Origin: Symbiodinium microadriaticum
Lineage: Eukaryota; Sar; Dinophyceae; Suessiales; Symbiodiniaceae
NCBI GenBank assembly: GCA_001939145.1
Contig: LSRX01000082.1
Coordinates: 451,362-515,361, forward strand
Direction: 5' to 3'
DNA length: 64,000 bases
The translations under genes were made by a program, and so were the position numbers. Below, piece by piece: positions 22,501 through 35,230 of the stretch. The notes under the pieces were generated by a model. It was given only the letters and a program-made list of their open reading frames with translations, ran no database searches and was not told where the DNA came from. The number at the start of each line of letters is the position of its first letter. The first letter of the stretch is position 1.

Positions 22501-22673
22501 CGAAGCTAGTGGACAAACGCCAATCCGAAGACACCGGTCCTGTCTCTGACAAAAGACAGAAAGAAGACAGGACCAAAACCCATCAAACATGGGATGACAG
22601 CTCGTGGTGGCATTTTTCTCGGACTGGCAATCTTCATCCAGCTCGTGGCGCTGGAACAGATAGCCCTCCCTAG
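19564..22673 (+). CDS. GT32-like glycosyltransferase with proline-rich linker and unknown C-terminal domain (one frame break)
   Basis: Longest coding region of the window, with no visible intron. The first frame (19564 to about 20750) has an N-terminal part of unknown function, then about residues 275-400 resemble sugar transferases of the Gly_transf_sug/GT32 type: FQTYIHDDMP, then HRADIFRYIYHYTHGGLYID (about residue 315) followed by IK. The usual DXD metal motif is thus DIK, a variant I believe occurs in some GT32-like proteins. GIKKDHIF continues in the next frame with GIIYGQPKHPLFMRAIAHAF. The second frame is open only from 20727, so the shift lies between 20727 and about 20760, beside a TTTT run; it needs one extra base or two fewer. 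After that come a possible zinc knuckle (CRHCNKNG and HHFARGGAH), a ~100-residue Pro-rich linker (21480-21820) and a conserved-looking ~220-residue domain I cannot name. The stop is at 22671. Confidence 0.75.
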
Positions 22674-23088
22674 AAAATCCCGCGGGGCCTTGGGCCGTCT
22701 AATCAGCAAACCCGGTGGCTCTGCCAACCCCCCACTATTTAGCCACCGTGGACTGCTCTCTTCCTATGCACCGAAGAGCATAGCTGCAACAAAAAAGTGT
22801 CGGCAAATCTTGCACACTTTGTCAATGTGCTGCGTCTGGTCGCTTCGACCCATGCCCATGCCACTTGCCGAAGGTACTAACGCCAAAGTGAGCGCCAGTG
22901 AGCTGCAAGCTGTACATACAGTCCGTCCTTTGTACTAAAAGATTCTTCGTCGACTAGGCTCCTGCTTATAACTAATATGCTGTCTTGAAATTGTTTCACT
23001 GTCTGAAAGTCCAAACTAGGGAGTGCTACAGCGGTAATCGCCCGCGATGTGCAGAGTACGCTCGCACTGCGTTCAATTGCAAAAAAAT
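22674..23088 (+). other. Downstream flank with a hydrophobic open frame
   Basis: An open frame at 22594-22938 overlaps the end of the glycosyltransferase-like gene in another frame. It begins MTARGGIFLGLAIFIQLVAL, which would make a membrane anchor. It could be a chance frame or the true C-terminus after a second frame break. No other motif is seen. Confidence 0.25.
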
Positions 23089-23345
23089 TGCTGTTGCTGT
23101 TGTTGTTGTTCTTCTTCTTCTTGCTTGCGGTGGTGGTGGCGCCGGCGGCAGCGGTGCGGGTGGTGGGGGTGCGGGTGGTGGTGGTGGTNACTCAGAGCTC
23201 AGAAGCCTTCCCTCCGGCTTCTTCGCAGGTGTCGTCGTCGTCGTCGTAGGAGGCAGCGGCGGTGGCGGTGGCGGTCGCGGTGGCGGCGGCGGTAGTGGTG
23301 GCGGTGGCGCCGGTGCTGGTGTTGTTAGTGGTCCTGGTGGCGGCT
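23089..23345. repeat. GTT/GGT/GGC-rich tract with an ambiguous base
   Basis: Gly/Val-coding low-complexity tract with the single N of position 23189 inside a GGT run. The base change across the N suggests a collapsed or joined low-complexity region. Confidence 0.8.
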
Positions 23346-25384
23346 GTTGCGTTTGTTTCCATGGTCCGTGTGCGAACTTATGTGAACTTCTTGCAGGCTC
23401 GGACATGGGAAACGCTAAGTTGACTTCTTCGCCTGATCCAAACCTCAACTGTTCTTGGAGCTTGATCCCACTTGGCCAAGGGCGTACTAAGGTGACCAAG
23501 CCAGTGCACTACACCTTCACACAACCGCCAACATGCCGAACTTAAATGCCCGTAATCCGCATCGCCCAGGATTGAACTCGTCTTATGGTTCTTGATAGGG
23601 CCTCATAGAGCAAAGCTGGGGCAACCGATCCGTCTTACCCCTTCACACAACCAAATCCTGATCCGGTCACGCGGAACTTCGGGAATCACATTCAGCATCC
23701 CAGCGTGCCCGCGCGCGGCACAAGTTTGGCGTCGAAGCGCAGCAAGCAAACAAATGTGGGGCTTCAGAATCATTACATTAGGGGCGTTCTTCAATTTAGG
23801 ACTGCAACCACCGCAATGAATGCGAGAGTTCGTCGTGCCAGCTCAGGTCGTTCCACAACTGCTGCCTCGCGTCTGGCATCGAGCTCGGCGATCGCCATGG
23901 CACCCCGGAGACAGAAAGGTCCGAGACTCGATCGAATATCTATGTCTTTAAGGCTGTCTACATAAGAGAGACATGCGCAACACGATTTTTGCTACCGGGC
24001 TAGTGTTGCCGGGGCAGGTCCTTCAGTTTCGATCAAGCTCCTTGTTAGATCGTGATGGGGCTTTGTTTGATTCTCTGCGTCTAAATGAGGAAGCCTGCGC
24101 CAAGAAGCTTCGGACGTCACGCTTTGCTAGCTGCGCTTCAGCTGGGACTTGGGATCTAGAAGACGAGGACGGGACTCTGGGGTCGCTGCTACTGAAAACT
24201 GGGGGAGTATCTGATTCTCTATCAACCTCAGGATGGTGCATATGTCTGGCACTGGACACAAACCCAGTGAGAACATGGATCAGACACTGGTGGTCAATCC
24301 AACAATCCCGACTCCAATGAGCAATTACAAGTGTATGCACATGTCACCGGTGTCGGTGCCTGGCACTGCTCAGAATGTGCACAGACGGATCCGAACGGCG
24401 AAAGATACTCAGGGCATGAGGGCGGTCTTTCTTGTGACACGTTCCCAGTTGTTGCGTGCGGTTTTCTGAAACACTGGTGTCCTCACCGTGCCATCATGCG
24501 CGGCATAGACTTAGAGCAACCTCTGCCTATCAAGACAGGCTGCAGCCTGATAGGCATCTCCATCATCCAAAATGATGGCAGTCTCCTAAGATTTGCGATA
24601 TTACGCTGTTGTGCAAGCTATGACAGCTATGTTCGTCCGGTCCCTGGTAACGGAAGCATGACTAAGCAAGACAGGTTGGACAGCTTTCAGCCATGGTGCA
24701 AGGAAGGGGCCTCTCAGCTCACACTTCTCGGCTCAGCATGCCCACTAATAAAGATGGTCAGCCCGCTCACTCTGCATGCACGATTCCAATCACTGGCGCT
24801 TCTTCAACTGCGCATTCATTCGCACAGGCTCACATGGCAGCGGTTAGGACAAAAATCGCACCTGCGAAACACCTGAAGTTCGTCAGGTTCCAATTCTCTT
24901 GCTTTCCCCAACAGAATCCAACATGGTGCACTGGGAAGGTCTTTGAGTACCGCAGGGCCCTGCGGAACTCGAAGCAAAGGACACGAATGACGGTGGGTTC
25001 CTCATGCGTCGAAGAGGGCCTAGGTTTGCTGTGCTTGAGTTTGCATGTTCACAGCAGGCATACATTGAACATGAGCAAGAAGGACACTTTGCTTCGCTGA
25101 ACGACACGGTCATGCCATGCCAATCAATGCAAACGACAATGGTCGCAAAACATCGGATTGCCTTGGCTGCAGCTGCAGCGACGTCTGGCTCCTCGTCGCT
25201 GAACAGAGCATTGCAGCAGGTGATGAGACACCTCAGACGAGTTCTCGGCACTGAGTCAGACGTTGCGTGAGTCTCGCCTTTTGCCTGGCGCGGCTCATGC
25301 ACTTCGATGCAAGATGATACATGCTGCCCTGCCGTTGGGAAAACCCCTGCTCAGGAAACTGACATGTCTCAGCATGGCACATAC
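23346..25384. other. Unassigned sequence
   Basis: About 2 kb without a recognisable exon. Plus-strand frames at 23973-24320 and 24331-24876 have no motif. Confidence 0.3.
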
Positions 25385-25439
25385 CCAGCAAGACCACCAG
25401 AACAAGAAAGGAGAACGCCGCCCCGGCCACCATTAGTGC
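25385..25439 (-). CDS. Candidate exon encoding a transmembrane helix
   Basis: On the minus strand, CTGCAG|GCACTA opens and CTGG|GTATGT closes a 55-nt stretch reading ALMVAGAAFSFLVLVVLL, a clear membrane-spanning segment. Both splice sites fit dinoflagellate consensus (AG followed by G; GT donor). Neighbouring exons were not identified, so the protein is unknown and the exon call rests on hydrophobicity plus splice sites. Confidence 0.3.
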
Positions 25440-25628
25440 CTGCAGATTCCAGGCTCCGGGCAAAGGCGGAGAACATCTCTTGTGGACGAAGAAACCCAAG
25501 CAGTTTTTGGGGACTACTTCAAGACTCGATGGTGATGGAGCCTCCATCCAGCCTTTGCTGGCGTGTGCGCCCATACGCACTACGAAGCGGCCAGCCTGCC
25601 CGGCAAGAAGAACATGCGAGGGTAAGTA

Positions 25629-25658
25629 TGTAGAGAGAGAGAGAGAGAGAGAGAGAGC
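25629..25658. repeat. (GA)n microsatellite
   Basis: Uninterrupted AGAGAG run. The rest of 25440-26519 has no recognised gene. Confidence 0.95.
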
Positions 25659-26519
25659 GTGACGACTAGAGGGGAGGGATGTAGCCGTGTGCTCTTTGAT
25701 CTCCAAGCGGGTAAGCTTAGGCCGATGTGGGCTTGGCCCCCAAAACCTCCTTCTGCCAAAAACTTCTGTTGATGAGCATTCACTGTCTGAACAGGCTGTC
25801 AGGGCGAGGAATTCTGCACACAAGCGGCCTCCCTTTTCCAGAACAAGATCTTTCCCAAGATGGTGCGGCCCTGCACGCAGCCATGTAGCGGGGATTAGCA
25901 TGGCTTCCAAGCATGGAGATTGCCAACACGCGCGCAAGTTTTCTGGACGAGGTGCTGCTCTTGCTGTCGGTACGTCTCTCTTGCAGTGGAGGGGCCACTT
26001 CAGGTGACATCTAGCCCGGAAGCACAGGTTGCGCTATTGGTTGGATTCGAGTAGATAACGGATGTTCGACCGGGGCCATCACAGACCCCTCCTTTGCACG
26101 TTTGTCATCTGTCGAAGGGGAGCTCGCTTTCACTTACCCTGCTTGAGTAACTTTCGGTCATGGGCTGCTTGTCGGCATTTCAAAATCTGCACATGTGGAG
26201 TAGAGACGGCCCTCTCAGCTAAACGGCGAAATGGCACCTAAGGAACTCCCAAGCAAAGACTGTGATCTGCAGCCGGTATGGAGCCTCGCAGTCTGCAACA
26301 TGGAGGAAGTAACATCGAAGTGACACCGTCGCGCTTCTCATATCTGGGGATCTCTCGCCAAAAGACTTGCCAACCGAATCTGTCTTTGACAGCAGTAGAC
26401 CACCGGGACCCCAGGAGACCACCCAGAGGCTCTGGAGTAGCAGGAGCCCAATGCCATAAAGTACTGCAGAGAGGGCAACCGGGAAACCCTGTTGGCCCCC
26501 AAGTTCCTGTCGCATATTA

Positions 26520-27600
26520 AATAACACATTACAGATGCTTGCGCGATTCCTGTTTTCGTTCGTCTGCAAACACGTTTCGAAACATTGTCTTTGTTTGAGA
26601 TTGTTTGAGACACACGTCTGGTTGTAAACCAGAGGGTTGTTCGCAGAACAACAGGTTAAGTAGTTCATAAGATATATACAGTGTCAAAAACCAACCCCGG
26701 TTGAGTATCGTCTGAAGTTGATGTTTATCTCAGTAAGTAGGAGATCACGGTACGAACGAAACATGCGAATAATCTCCACCAATTAAAGGGCTGAGACAAG
26801 CGTTAAACAATTTCAAGATAAGCTACTTGGGTAATTTTAAACCTTCGTGAATTAGTCTAGAACATGACTTAGACATCGAACTAGCTGTTGCAGACACCTT
26901 GTTTGACTTTCACTGAATAGTCTCTTACCGTCGGCGCAATATCAGTTCCTTACGGCTGGTAGGGTTGATCTCGTTATGGACTTTCAACTAGATGCGCATT
27001 GAACATTGGTTGCCTGAACATTTACCCGTGGTGAATACTATTGGAAACATGGCAATACCTTCCAGCTATAAGCCTGCGACAGAAGGTTGTTTGCTAATTG
27101 TACCGAAGAACACAATTCAACGACGAGCAGAACCCAAATACAAAATTGAGGTCATATGTGTTGACATGGTACACACAACGCGCAGTCATGTGACAATGGT
27201 TCGATGTTAAGCAAGAGTTCGAGATCAAGCAGATATTTTAAAAGGGTTTAGTTGCCTTGTACTGTATAACACAGACATCGTACCTAAATACAATGTAAGC
27301 ATAAAGTGCTAAGCAAACATTCACTCCGTATTCGGTTTGAACTAACTACTTACATAACTCTAAATTACACGAGCACTGCTTAGATACAAAGCGAGTATGC
27401 AGCAGACATCAATTGGCAGCAATCACTTGTCGTTGAGAAATTAGGAAGGAGAGATTACATTTATGTATGCGACACCTATATGGGGTGACAATATTGCTTG
27501 CTGTTGCTTTGCATTTTCTCACAACGTGCTGCATTGACGGTTTTGCCTTTCCATCAGGCGTATTGCTGTTCGACATGACACTGCACCTCATGTCATGTCG
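26520..27600. other. AT-richer island of unknown origin
   Basis: Visibly lower GC than both flanks, with many TTAA/AATT words and few long open frames (one of 72 codons at 26992). Two perfect hairpins lie side by side near its left edge. It could be a transposon remnant or organelle-derived DNA; no protein motif supports either. Confidence 0.4.
26617..26652. other. Twin perfect hairpins
   Basis: TCTGGTT-GTA-AACCAGA (26617-26633) is followed two bases later by GTTGTTC-GCA-GAACAAC (26636-26652). Both have 7-bp stems and 3-nt loops. Double hairpin elements of this kind are known from organelle genomes and some transposon ends. Confidence 0.55.
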
Positions 27601-28209
27601 TAGTTGTAAGGTTCAGGACCAAACCCAAATGCTTCCCAGCTTGTACTGGCCATTCATAGACAACATGTTCTGGCGGGATTCAGGACCACGGCCAAAATGC
27701 TTCCCACATGTACTGAAGTGGGGTTCAGACACACACAGCCAAAATGCTTCCCCTCATGCATGACGTAGCCGCCGGGATCGCACGGACAACGCGGATTCCA
27801 CTTGCACGCGGGCACGCCTCGTGTGAACGCTGACCAATTCATTCTCTTTACTTCCAAACGCAAGAACCCCATAGTGTGTACCGCACTGACTGCCTGCCAG
27901 TTGCCTTCTAGACTCTAGACACTGCAGTGTGCGTAATGCCCGGTTAAGCGGCCATCCTTGATCATCTGGCCTGGGTACGGAAGGGTCGGCGAGCTCGCCC
28001 GATCGGGTCGGGCGTCAAGACTGAAGAGTTTCTCTGTGCGATTTCCATCCGAAATCTGTACAGCTATAGGCTGTAGACTCTCCAAGCGAAAGGGCAGACA
28101 TCCGCCATTCGGGGGTGCCTGCCCTTCGAAGTCTACCGAGGGTACCCGGCGAGCAAGGTGAGCTCAGGCACGTGGGAAGTCTCTGCAATGGCACAAACTC
28201 AGCTGGGTA

Positions 28210-28243
<34 letters not shown>

Positions 28244-29950
28244 AGTCCCACATTGGGGGAGCTCGGCAGTCGAAAAATCTTGCATCCAAACCTGGTGTTT
28301 CACAGCCATCACGTTCTCTGGAACGGGGATGATGCTGCGCTTCAAACTATCGCCGGTTTGTCGTGGAAGAGCTTCCCCCGAAAGCCTGAATTTATTCCCG
28401 TTACTCACGTCGCAGTTGATGGGATAGGGATTAAGCAGCAGGCAGGTAGATCCCACGCAAAAGAAATCGCCCTCTGGTTCCGTTTGCGGCAGGCAGCTTT
28501 CCAAACATCACCTGTGCGATGGAACAACGAGGCAGCCCGAACAAGAAACTACACAGCTGCTGGGCTGAAATCATGCTTTCGATTCAAGCTCGCTGGTGCT
28601 TTCGGGGATTTGGAGTTCCGGACGACCGGTAGGTCTGTCAGTACTGGCACCATGTACAACAGGACACACTAGCCAATGTCCGACATCTATCTTTGTTTTG
28701 CGCAGTCACACGAATCACCCAACGAGCTTGGGAAAATCCTGCACAGAACAGCAGACCTGGCTTCGGCGCTTTCTGGCAGAAAGGACGGCTAGGCTAAAGC
28801 AGCTAAAAAGCCCATCGTTTCACCCTTCCTTCCGATGTCATTGGCCTGAGATAAAGGCCCCGGCCGAATGGCATTGCCTCCGAATTGCATGCAGCTCCTA
28901 CGTGTCGGTAAGTCACAAAGTTGTGAAGGTGTCCCCTTGCAGCGGGCACGTGCAGATGACTCAGAAGTGTTGAGCGAAAACATGAAGGGACAGGAAATTG
29001 AAAGCGTGTCGACGCCAGATCATCTCGCCAGGCTGGAGACCTCGCGGCGGTCAATGGCTTGGCTTGTTGAGTCCTCTCCTGCCTGATGCCTCCCTGATGG
29101 CCCCAGCCTCTACCCCTCAGTCGTCGAATAAGCTCACCGAGCGAACAGATCGTGCCTTCGACTTAAATGCTGGCATTGTTGGTGCCCTCGTTCGCACAGA
29201 GTGCGAGCGCCTCCGCACACGAATCTGTCAGACAGTGGATGCTTTGCGAGTCCAGGCTTCACTGCAGAAGGGTTTATATTTCGAGGGCTCTTGTCACGGG
29301 CAGGAACGCCTAAAAGCTTAAGGCATTCCTCGCTGGCGGTGAGCGTCTTCAACGATGCCGTGGTATTTGCACGCCTGGGCGAAAACCGTTACTGCAGTAT
29401 GGTCACAGCAGAAGCATGCAGCGAGGCTTCCTCTGCACAGGAACCTTGCTGCAACCCAGTCACGTTAGATCTGTGTTCCACAGCATCTCCTTCAATCGAC
29501 ACCAGAGTCAGTAGTGCTGTTCGTGGTGCTGCATCATGTCCCAATGCAAAATTGAGAGCATGGCAGGCTAGTACACAGCCAGCAAGACAAGACGGAGGAC
29601 TTGCTCGCCGACTCTAGCCGACTAGTGTTCCTCATGGGCTCCTGTCAGCAGGTTAGCCTTTTTGCAGAAGCCAGGTCTGCTGTCGGACTTGCATTGTACA
29701 GGTGATACGGTGATACACGATAAAGGCTGATACTCGAACGACGTGGTTCACGGATGTTGCAGAAGCTCGAAAGCAGCTTCAGCTGAACGACAAGCCATTC
29801 CATGCATGGGCTCTGCGAACCTGTATCTCTCTGGTATATCAAACCAACATTTGACCAAACCCTACAAAGGCCCAACATCACCGCAACCTCCCAGTAGACT
29901 ACGTAGTCTTCGCGATATCTATGCGGCTCCAAAATCGTAAAGGATCGCAA
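27601..29950. other. Unassigned sequence with (CT)n tract
   Basis: A (CT)n run covers 28208-28242. Otherwise only short frames without motifs are seen. It may contain 3' exons or UTR of the EF-hand gene. Confidence 0.3.
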
Positions 29951-32839
29951 CTGCAGAGACTCCTTGAATTCCTGGAGATCTATCTGCTTGTCACCGTTCT
30001 GGTCCATGTCCTTTCATGGGTTGAGAAGTATCAGGCTCGCGGAGGGGATGCTGGAGATTGGGGATAAGGTCTCCTCCAGTATCTGCTGCAGCTCCTCAAT
30101 GGGAATGTGGCCCAGCCTGTGGGATGCTTTTTCCACGGATCGGAAAGTGGTGTTGTAACCGTAACCATCCTCGAAGCTATCCTGTATGCCAGAATTGAAT
30201 CACGATCACACACAAATCTATGTGCAGGTGGGGCATTCTGCTTCTGCATTCTGTCAACATGTTGAAGTCTTCAACTCTTGATACGAAGGATGGGAGCTGC
30301 TGATGAAGACGCCACTGTCGGCAGCAACATGCAGACCACTTCAAGCGGGCAGCTGAATGTGCTGAAAACACTGAACACATCGCCCACCTGCAAGCTTTTT
30401 GGCTGGGCCCGGTGCATGCGGCCAGAAGAGAGTTCATCTAAATCAATGGAACCGTCCTTGGACAAGGTCGGTCCAATGCGACTCCGCGACGATGTACAAG
30501 CCCTTACAAGCCTTGTTTGATGTTACCGGATTCTGCTGCCGTGCAGCTTGTGGCAGTTGCATGCTGCGCCCTTTGTTTGACCCGAAAGACTGACACTTTC
30601 AGATGAAATTCCCGTAGCTGCTCAGGCCACATAGCCTATATTTACTGACACGTACACGGTGCTGAGCTGTGTGGAACACCTGTGAGGGTGCGTGAAGACC
30701 CCCCACTCATTTGCTTGACCCTTTAGCCTTAGCATGGCTATCGTTTGTTTTTTACTCTTATCGTCTTACAGAACTTTGGGACTGTATGATCTGAGCTACA
30801 GTCACGAACATTCGTTATCGCGATTTTTACTTTTATATCGCTTTACAACGAATTCGATTGCTCTTACCGTGCGGTCGCATCTACTTTTAAAAGATGCACT
30901 CGGGTGATCCTTATCATCCTTCACCTCGGGTTCTGGCATTGTTCTTGTCCAAAATCTTGAAGGCTTCCTGTACCACGGCATCCGTGAGGCAGGCTTTCCT
31001 GCATTCATGCAGCAGGATAAGGCACTGCTTCCCAGTGGACGTGCAGCAGGTGGCATTTCTATCTCGAAGCTTGCACTGATCACGGATCACGGAGATTGCG
31101 ACATCCGTCTTGTACCCGCCTGCACGGCTTGGCCGTGTTGTGCGAAGAACTGTGAGCTCCAAAAAGCAAGTCTCCAAAACTGACTCTTCCTGGAACCTGG
31201 CAACCTGTGCCAGAGCCGCTGTTGCAACGAGCCACGTGTACAATTGCAGCACCGACAACAAGCTTTCAGGAGCAGATTTTTTGCCTCGAAAAAACCACCG
31301 CTAATGCAAGCTTCGTGGGCATGAGATGCAAGCTGCTCGACAAAAACTTGCCAAGACGAAGAAGCACATACAGTAGGAGATTGTCGGAAGCAGCACGGCA
31401 ACGTTGAAACGCAACATGGCTGAGCTGCCCATGTGCTAAGCACGGGCCCTGCAATATGCCTTTGCAGGCCTTTAACATTCGCATGTTAATTTCCTTGCAG
31501 GGCTTTCTTTGGCGGACCACGTGTCCGAAAGGACACCACGCACTAGAAAAGTCAAGCTTCTTTAGACAGACTTCCCATGCTGGACCAAATCATTTAATTT
31601 AACTCCACAGCCGGACCCGTGGCCTGTTGAACGTCGCTGCGAGGAACTCTGTGTAGGTGAAATCCTGCGAAACCAGCAGTAGATCTGATCTGACGCCAAA
31701 CCATGAGACTTCTCGCACATGGGGGCAAACCAAGGTATCCTGGCGTCGGGCTATGGGATTCAATTGCGCTTTGGCCTCCCGAGCTCCACTGACTTTGGCG
31801 ATGCTTCCGAAGCAGGGCGCCGCGAGCCGTGTGTCCCTTCAATCTATACCAAAAGAATTTATAGTTGGCATCCTACTTCCGCTGTACCTCCGAGTACCTC
31901 ATATTATAATGAACCGCCCTCCCTTGCATCGTTCCACACAACAAGATCGAGCACTCGCGCTTACTCCATCCGCCAAGGCGTAGGACTCGTCGAAAACAAT
32001 TAAGGACGACATGTGGGTAAGCTTCAAAATTGAGGCTTGTCTGCCCAAACTACAGGAACAACAACCAAACTATAGCCCCACCAAGACTTCTTCCGAAGGT
32101 CCAGGTATGCACACGGAGCCTACCTCACGTACTCCAGAAAGTTTTAATTTGAAGGAAACGCGGGCCTTAGAGGAACCCGCCAAGCTTGAGTCGAAGTCTC
32201 GGAAGATTCCTTGGCGCTCGGTTTAGATCTTGGAATTCTCGCCGACAGAAATTAAGGTAAAATAAATTAGGGTGTAGGGCAGTGTAGGGCTTTTCGGCTT
32301 CAGGGTTCGAGCGTTAGCTTTGTGGTGCAAGCAGCAAGAAGGCTGAACGAGATCAGTGCTGCTCACTTCTAGCTCCGCAAATGCCTGTGGCTGGTTCCTT
32401 CCCAGCGGCTCTCCACTTCTCGTCGTGTGACATCCTCTGTGCAAAGGGGGGGAATCGGAGGAGTCGGAGAGGTCTTGCCACGGACGCGCGATTCCAGAAC
32501 CCCAGCCGATTCGCACAGCTGAAGCTCAACCCCGCGAGATCGGTCCTTCTCCAAGATACCCTGCTCTCGCCTCACACTGCACATGACCAGGCTCTCACGT
32601 CACTTCCAATGGAAACTTTGGCCAAGCTGCTGCTTTCTGAGCCGCTTTTCCACCTCTGGAAGGTTTCACACCCACAGTGACCGCGCTGTGCAACTACAGT
32701 TCTGCAAAGAGAATGCATGCTGCATGCATGTATGCGTGCTAGTTATCAGGTCAAGCTAATGAGCTGTGCTGCCGTCGTTGAAACTGTCTTGCGCCTCTGC
32801 TACACAGAGGAGCCCGTCGCCGTCAGTGTCCATGGAGAT
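29951..32839 (-). CDS. EF-hand calcium-binding protein (several short exons), possibly the tail of a calcium-dependent kinase
   Basis: Exons on the minus strand: 32839-32795 carries a canonical loop DTDGDGLLCVAE, with a GC donor after GAG. 30998-30938 (acceptor AG|G) reads ACLTDAVVQEAFKILDKNN and ends before GCCAGA. 30456-30392 begins DGSIDLDELSSGR; joining the two yields a perfect 12-residue loop, DKNNDGSIDLDE, across a GC-AG intron of 481 nt. The exon starting at 30117 reads LGHIPIEELQQILEE. The exon starting at 30010 (AAAG|GAC) carries DQNGDKQIDLQE followed by FKESLQ. Three good calcium loops with Asp at positions 1, 3 and 5 and Glu at 12 are thus present. The start, stop and intervening exons are unknown. 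A kinase exon on the same strand at 41.8 kb may belong to the same gene. The function is calcium sensing, by family. Confidence 0.75.
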
Positions 32840-34680
32840 CTCAGAACGTGGCTTCAAACATGCTAAGAGCATATGGTGCTTGTTGGTTTCCCTGCCCTTT
32901 TTGAAACCTGGAAATCGACAAGCAAGCGGAACCATGGTCCACCGAGTCTATGCCTAGGCCAATCACACTCGATGCCCAAATATTCCCAGCCCCCCCCCAC
33001 TTGCTCCAAACAAACTCCTCGAGTATCCCCTCGCCCTGATCTGTACACAAGTCCATGTGTGTGACGTGCTTTCTCGTGCTGGGGCTTGTACATGTGCCTG
33101 TGTGAAGACAAGCAACCTCCTTGCTTATGACACCTGTTGCATACCCTCAGCAATGCCACAGCAACTCTCGACGCACACTGAGTGAACAGGGGCTGCCACA
33201 AACATGTCACGAGCTGCTTGCACATGTTCCTGCAGTGACACGGCTGACACACAAAGGCAGAAATATAAATTTCAGCGTGTGGTTCTCCCATGTGTTCAAC
33301 TACCAGTACAAGTTTTGTATTGAGGTCCAGCCATGCTGGCCTGATTTCTGTCCAGATCCATTGACTGTAGGAAGCTACTGCATGTGGCTGAAAGCCAGGA
33401 GACAAGAATAAGCCCAGTGAAGAGCATCGGCATCGACGCCACTTACAACCCATCGAAAACCGAACAAAAAAAGCTTGACGGACACATCACTGTCCTCGGC
33501 AAGCATACTGGCGATTGTTGTGAACGAAGATCGCCTGTCAGTCATCAAACTGGGGCAACCCAACCCCTCTCTGCACTCCTACCATGAACAGTTTCCTGGC
33601 TTGCTTTCCAAACAATCCTCCAATGCTTCTGTTTCCACCAGATGCGTGCTGAGATGTCTTGTGCTATAAACCACAGAATATAGTGGCTAGTGCTTGGAAA
33701 AGCCGCACACTGCACGCTGGCTGAAGAAATGGCGGCCGGGCGTACTTCAGCTTGTTCTGACCCCGGAACGTGCGTAAATCATCAAGCAGACCGAAACCTC
33801 AGGCGGTGGCAGAAGTCCGTGCGCACACGAGCGCGTTTTCCTACGCTGCTTCGCTTATACATAGCTCAGCTCCGCAGCTAGACTCACTCAAATCAAGTTT
33901 TACAGGGCACATCGCTCCAGTGATCAAGCTGCTGATGCTGAGGACCATGGCGCAGCGTTGGCATCTCGGGCTTTGGAAGGTGTTTCTGAAAGAAGGGATC
34001 CTGCACGAAATCTGAACTGCATTTCTTGTTTGAACGGCATTTCTCAACAGCAGCGAGTGCGAAGATTTGGTGTAGAGCTCATTCCGTCCGTCAACACCGT
34101 TTCCTGCGTTTCCGTGTCCAAACGACTTCGAGTTCGGGGTGTGCTTCGTCTGAACATCTTTTTGACGTGTGCTTTTGCCCTAAGCCTACCTCTAGCCATC
34201 GACTCGACGAGACGGTGTCCTTTACAGCACAGAATGTGCAGTTGATGGAATGACTTGTATCCGTGGTGCAGGTCCGTTGGACCGAGGTCCTTGGTGGTTG
34301 TTTGAAGTAGTCATGTACGCGTACCTGGCTTGAGTGTTTACAGGCATGCGTCAGACAATCCACCAAAACACCAGCAATCTGACTCAGAATCTCTAAAACT
34401 TGAAGTAGGACTTGCCTGCTCAGGACTAGGGTCCACATGGCCGCCACTTTCTGAAGCCCCCTGTTTGATCCTGGAGTGCCAGCTTGGCTGGTGGACGGTG
34501 AGCCGGTCTGGAGAGCAGCTTCCTGAGGAAGCAAACAGCCTCCTGACACGGTCAGGTCGCGAGGTCAAGCTTACGATTTGTTATTGAAGGCTCTTTTCCT
34601 TCCGCAAGGATGCGATTGGTGCTTACAAGGCTCTATGTACATTTACATGCCCTGTCTCGGGACGTCTTCCTTCAAGGTCC
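32840..34680. other. Unassigned; likely intron or intergenic
   Basis: No exon could be supported between the first EF-hand exon and the arrays. Open frames on both strands are short and lack motifs. Confidence 0.3.
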
Positions 34681-35230
34681 GGAAGCAAAAGAAACCAATC
34701 GCGTTAGATTTTGGAGAGGCTGGGGGCGACAGCTATATACGGGGGCGGGGCTTTTTTCGCATACCGAAAAGGGCTCCTCATGCTCACTTTTCCGCTGGGG
34801 GTCTTTTTTTCGCGCCTTGTTTAGATCCTCAATTTATCGGGTTTTAGAGTTTGGGGCAGGAGGAACAAAAGAATCTTTACGGGGCAAATACAAACTACCT
34901 AATCGGCCATACAGGGATTCGGGTTTGGGGTCTATGGCCGAAGGAACCAATAAGAATCTTTAAGCGGGCAAGAACTACCTAACCGGCCACACAGGGATTC
35001 TTGACTCCCTGGGTTCGGGGGTTTCACGCCGAAGGAACAAAAGAATGTTTAAGGAGGTAAAAAACCACCTAACCGGCCGTTTAAGGTTTTGGTCTGACTT
35101 GGGGGTCTAAGGCCGAAAGAACAAAAGAACAAAGAGACATCAGACAAACAACCGGCGGGGCTTTTTTCACATCCCGAAAAGGGCTCCTCATGGGATCTAA
35201 GGCCGAAGGAACAAAATCATAAAGGGACAT
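34681..35230 (+). repeat. Degenerate ~80-90-bp tandem repeat (GGCCGAAGGAACAAAAGAA units)
   Basis: Three to four units share GGCCGAAGGAACAAAAGAAT, TTTAAG(C/G)GGG, CTACCTAA(C/T)CGGCCA and ACAGGGATTC. A second motif, CCGAAAAGGGCTCCTCATG, occurs at about 34764 and 35172. It lies at the left edge of the purine-rich and 41-bp arrays. Confidence 0.6.
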
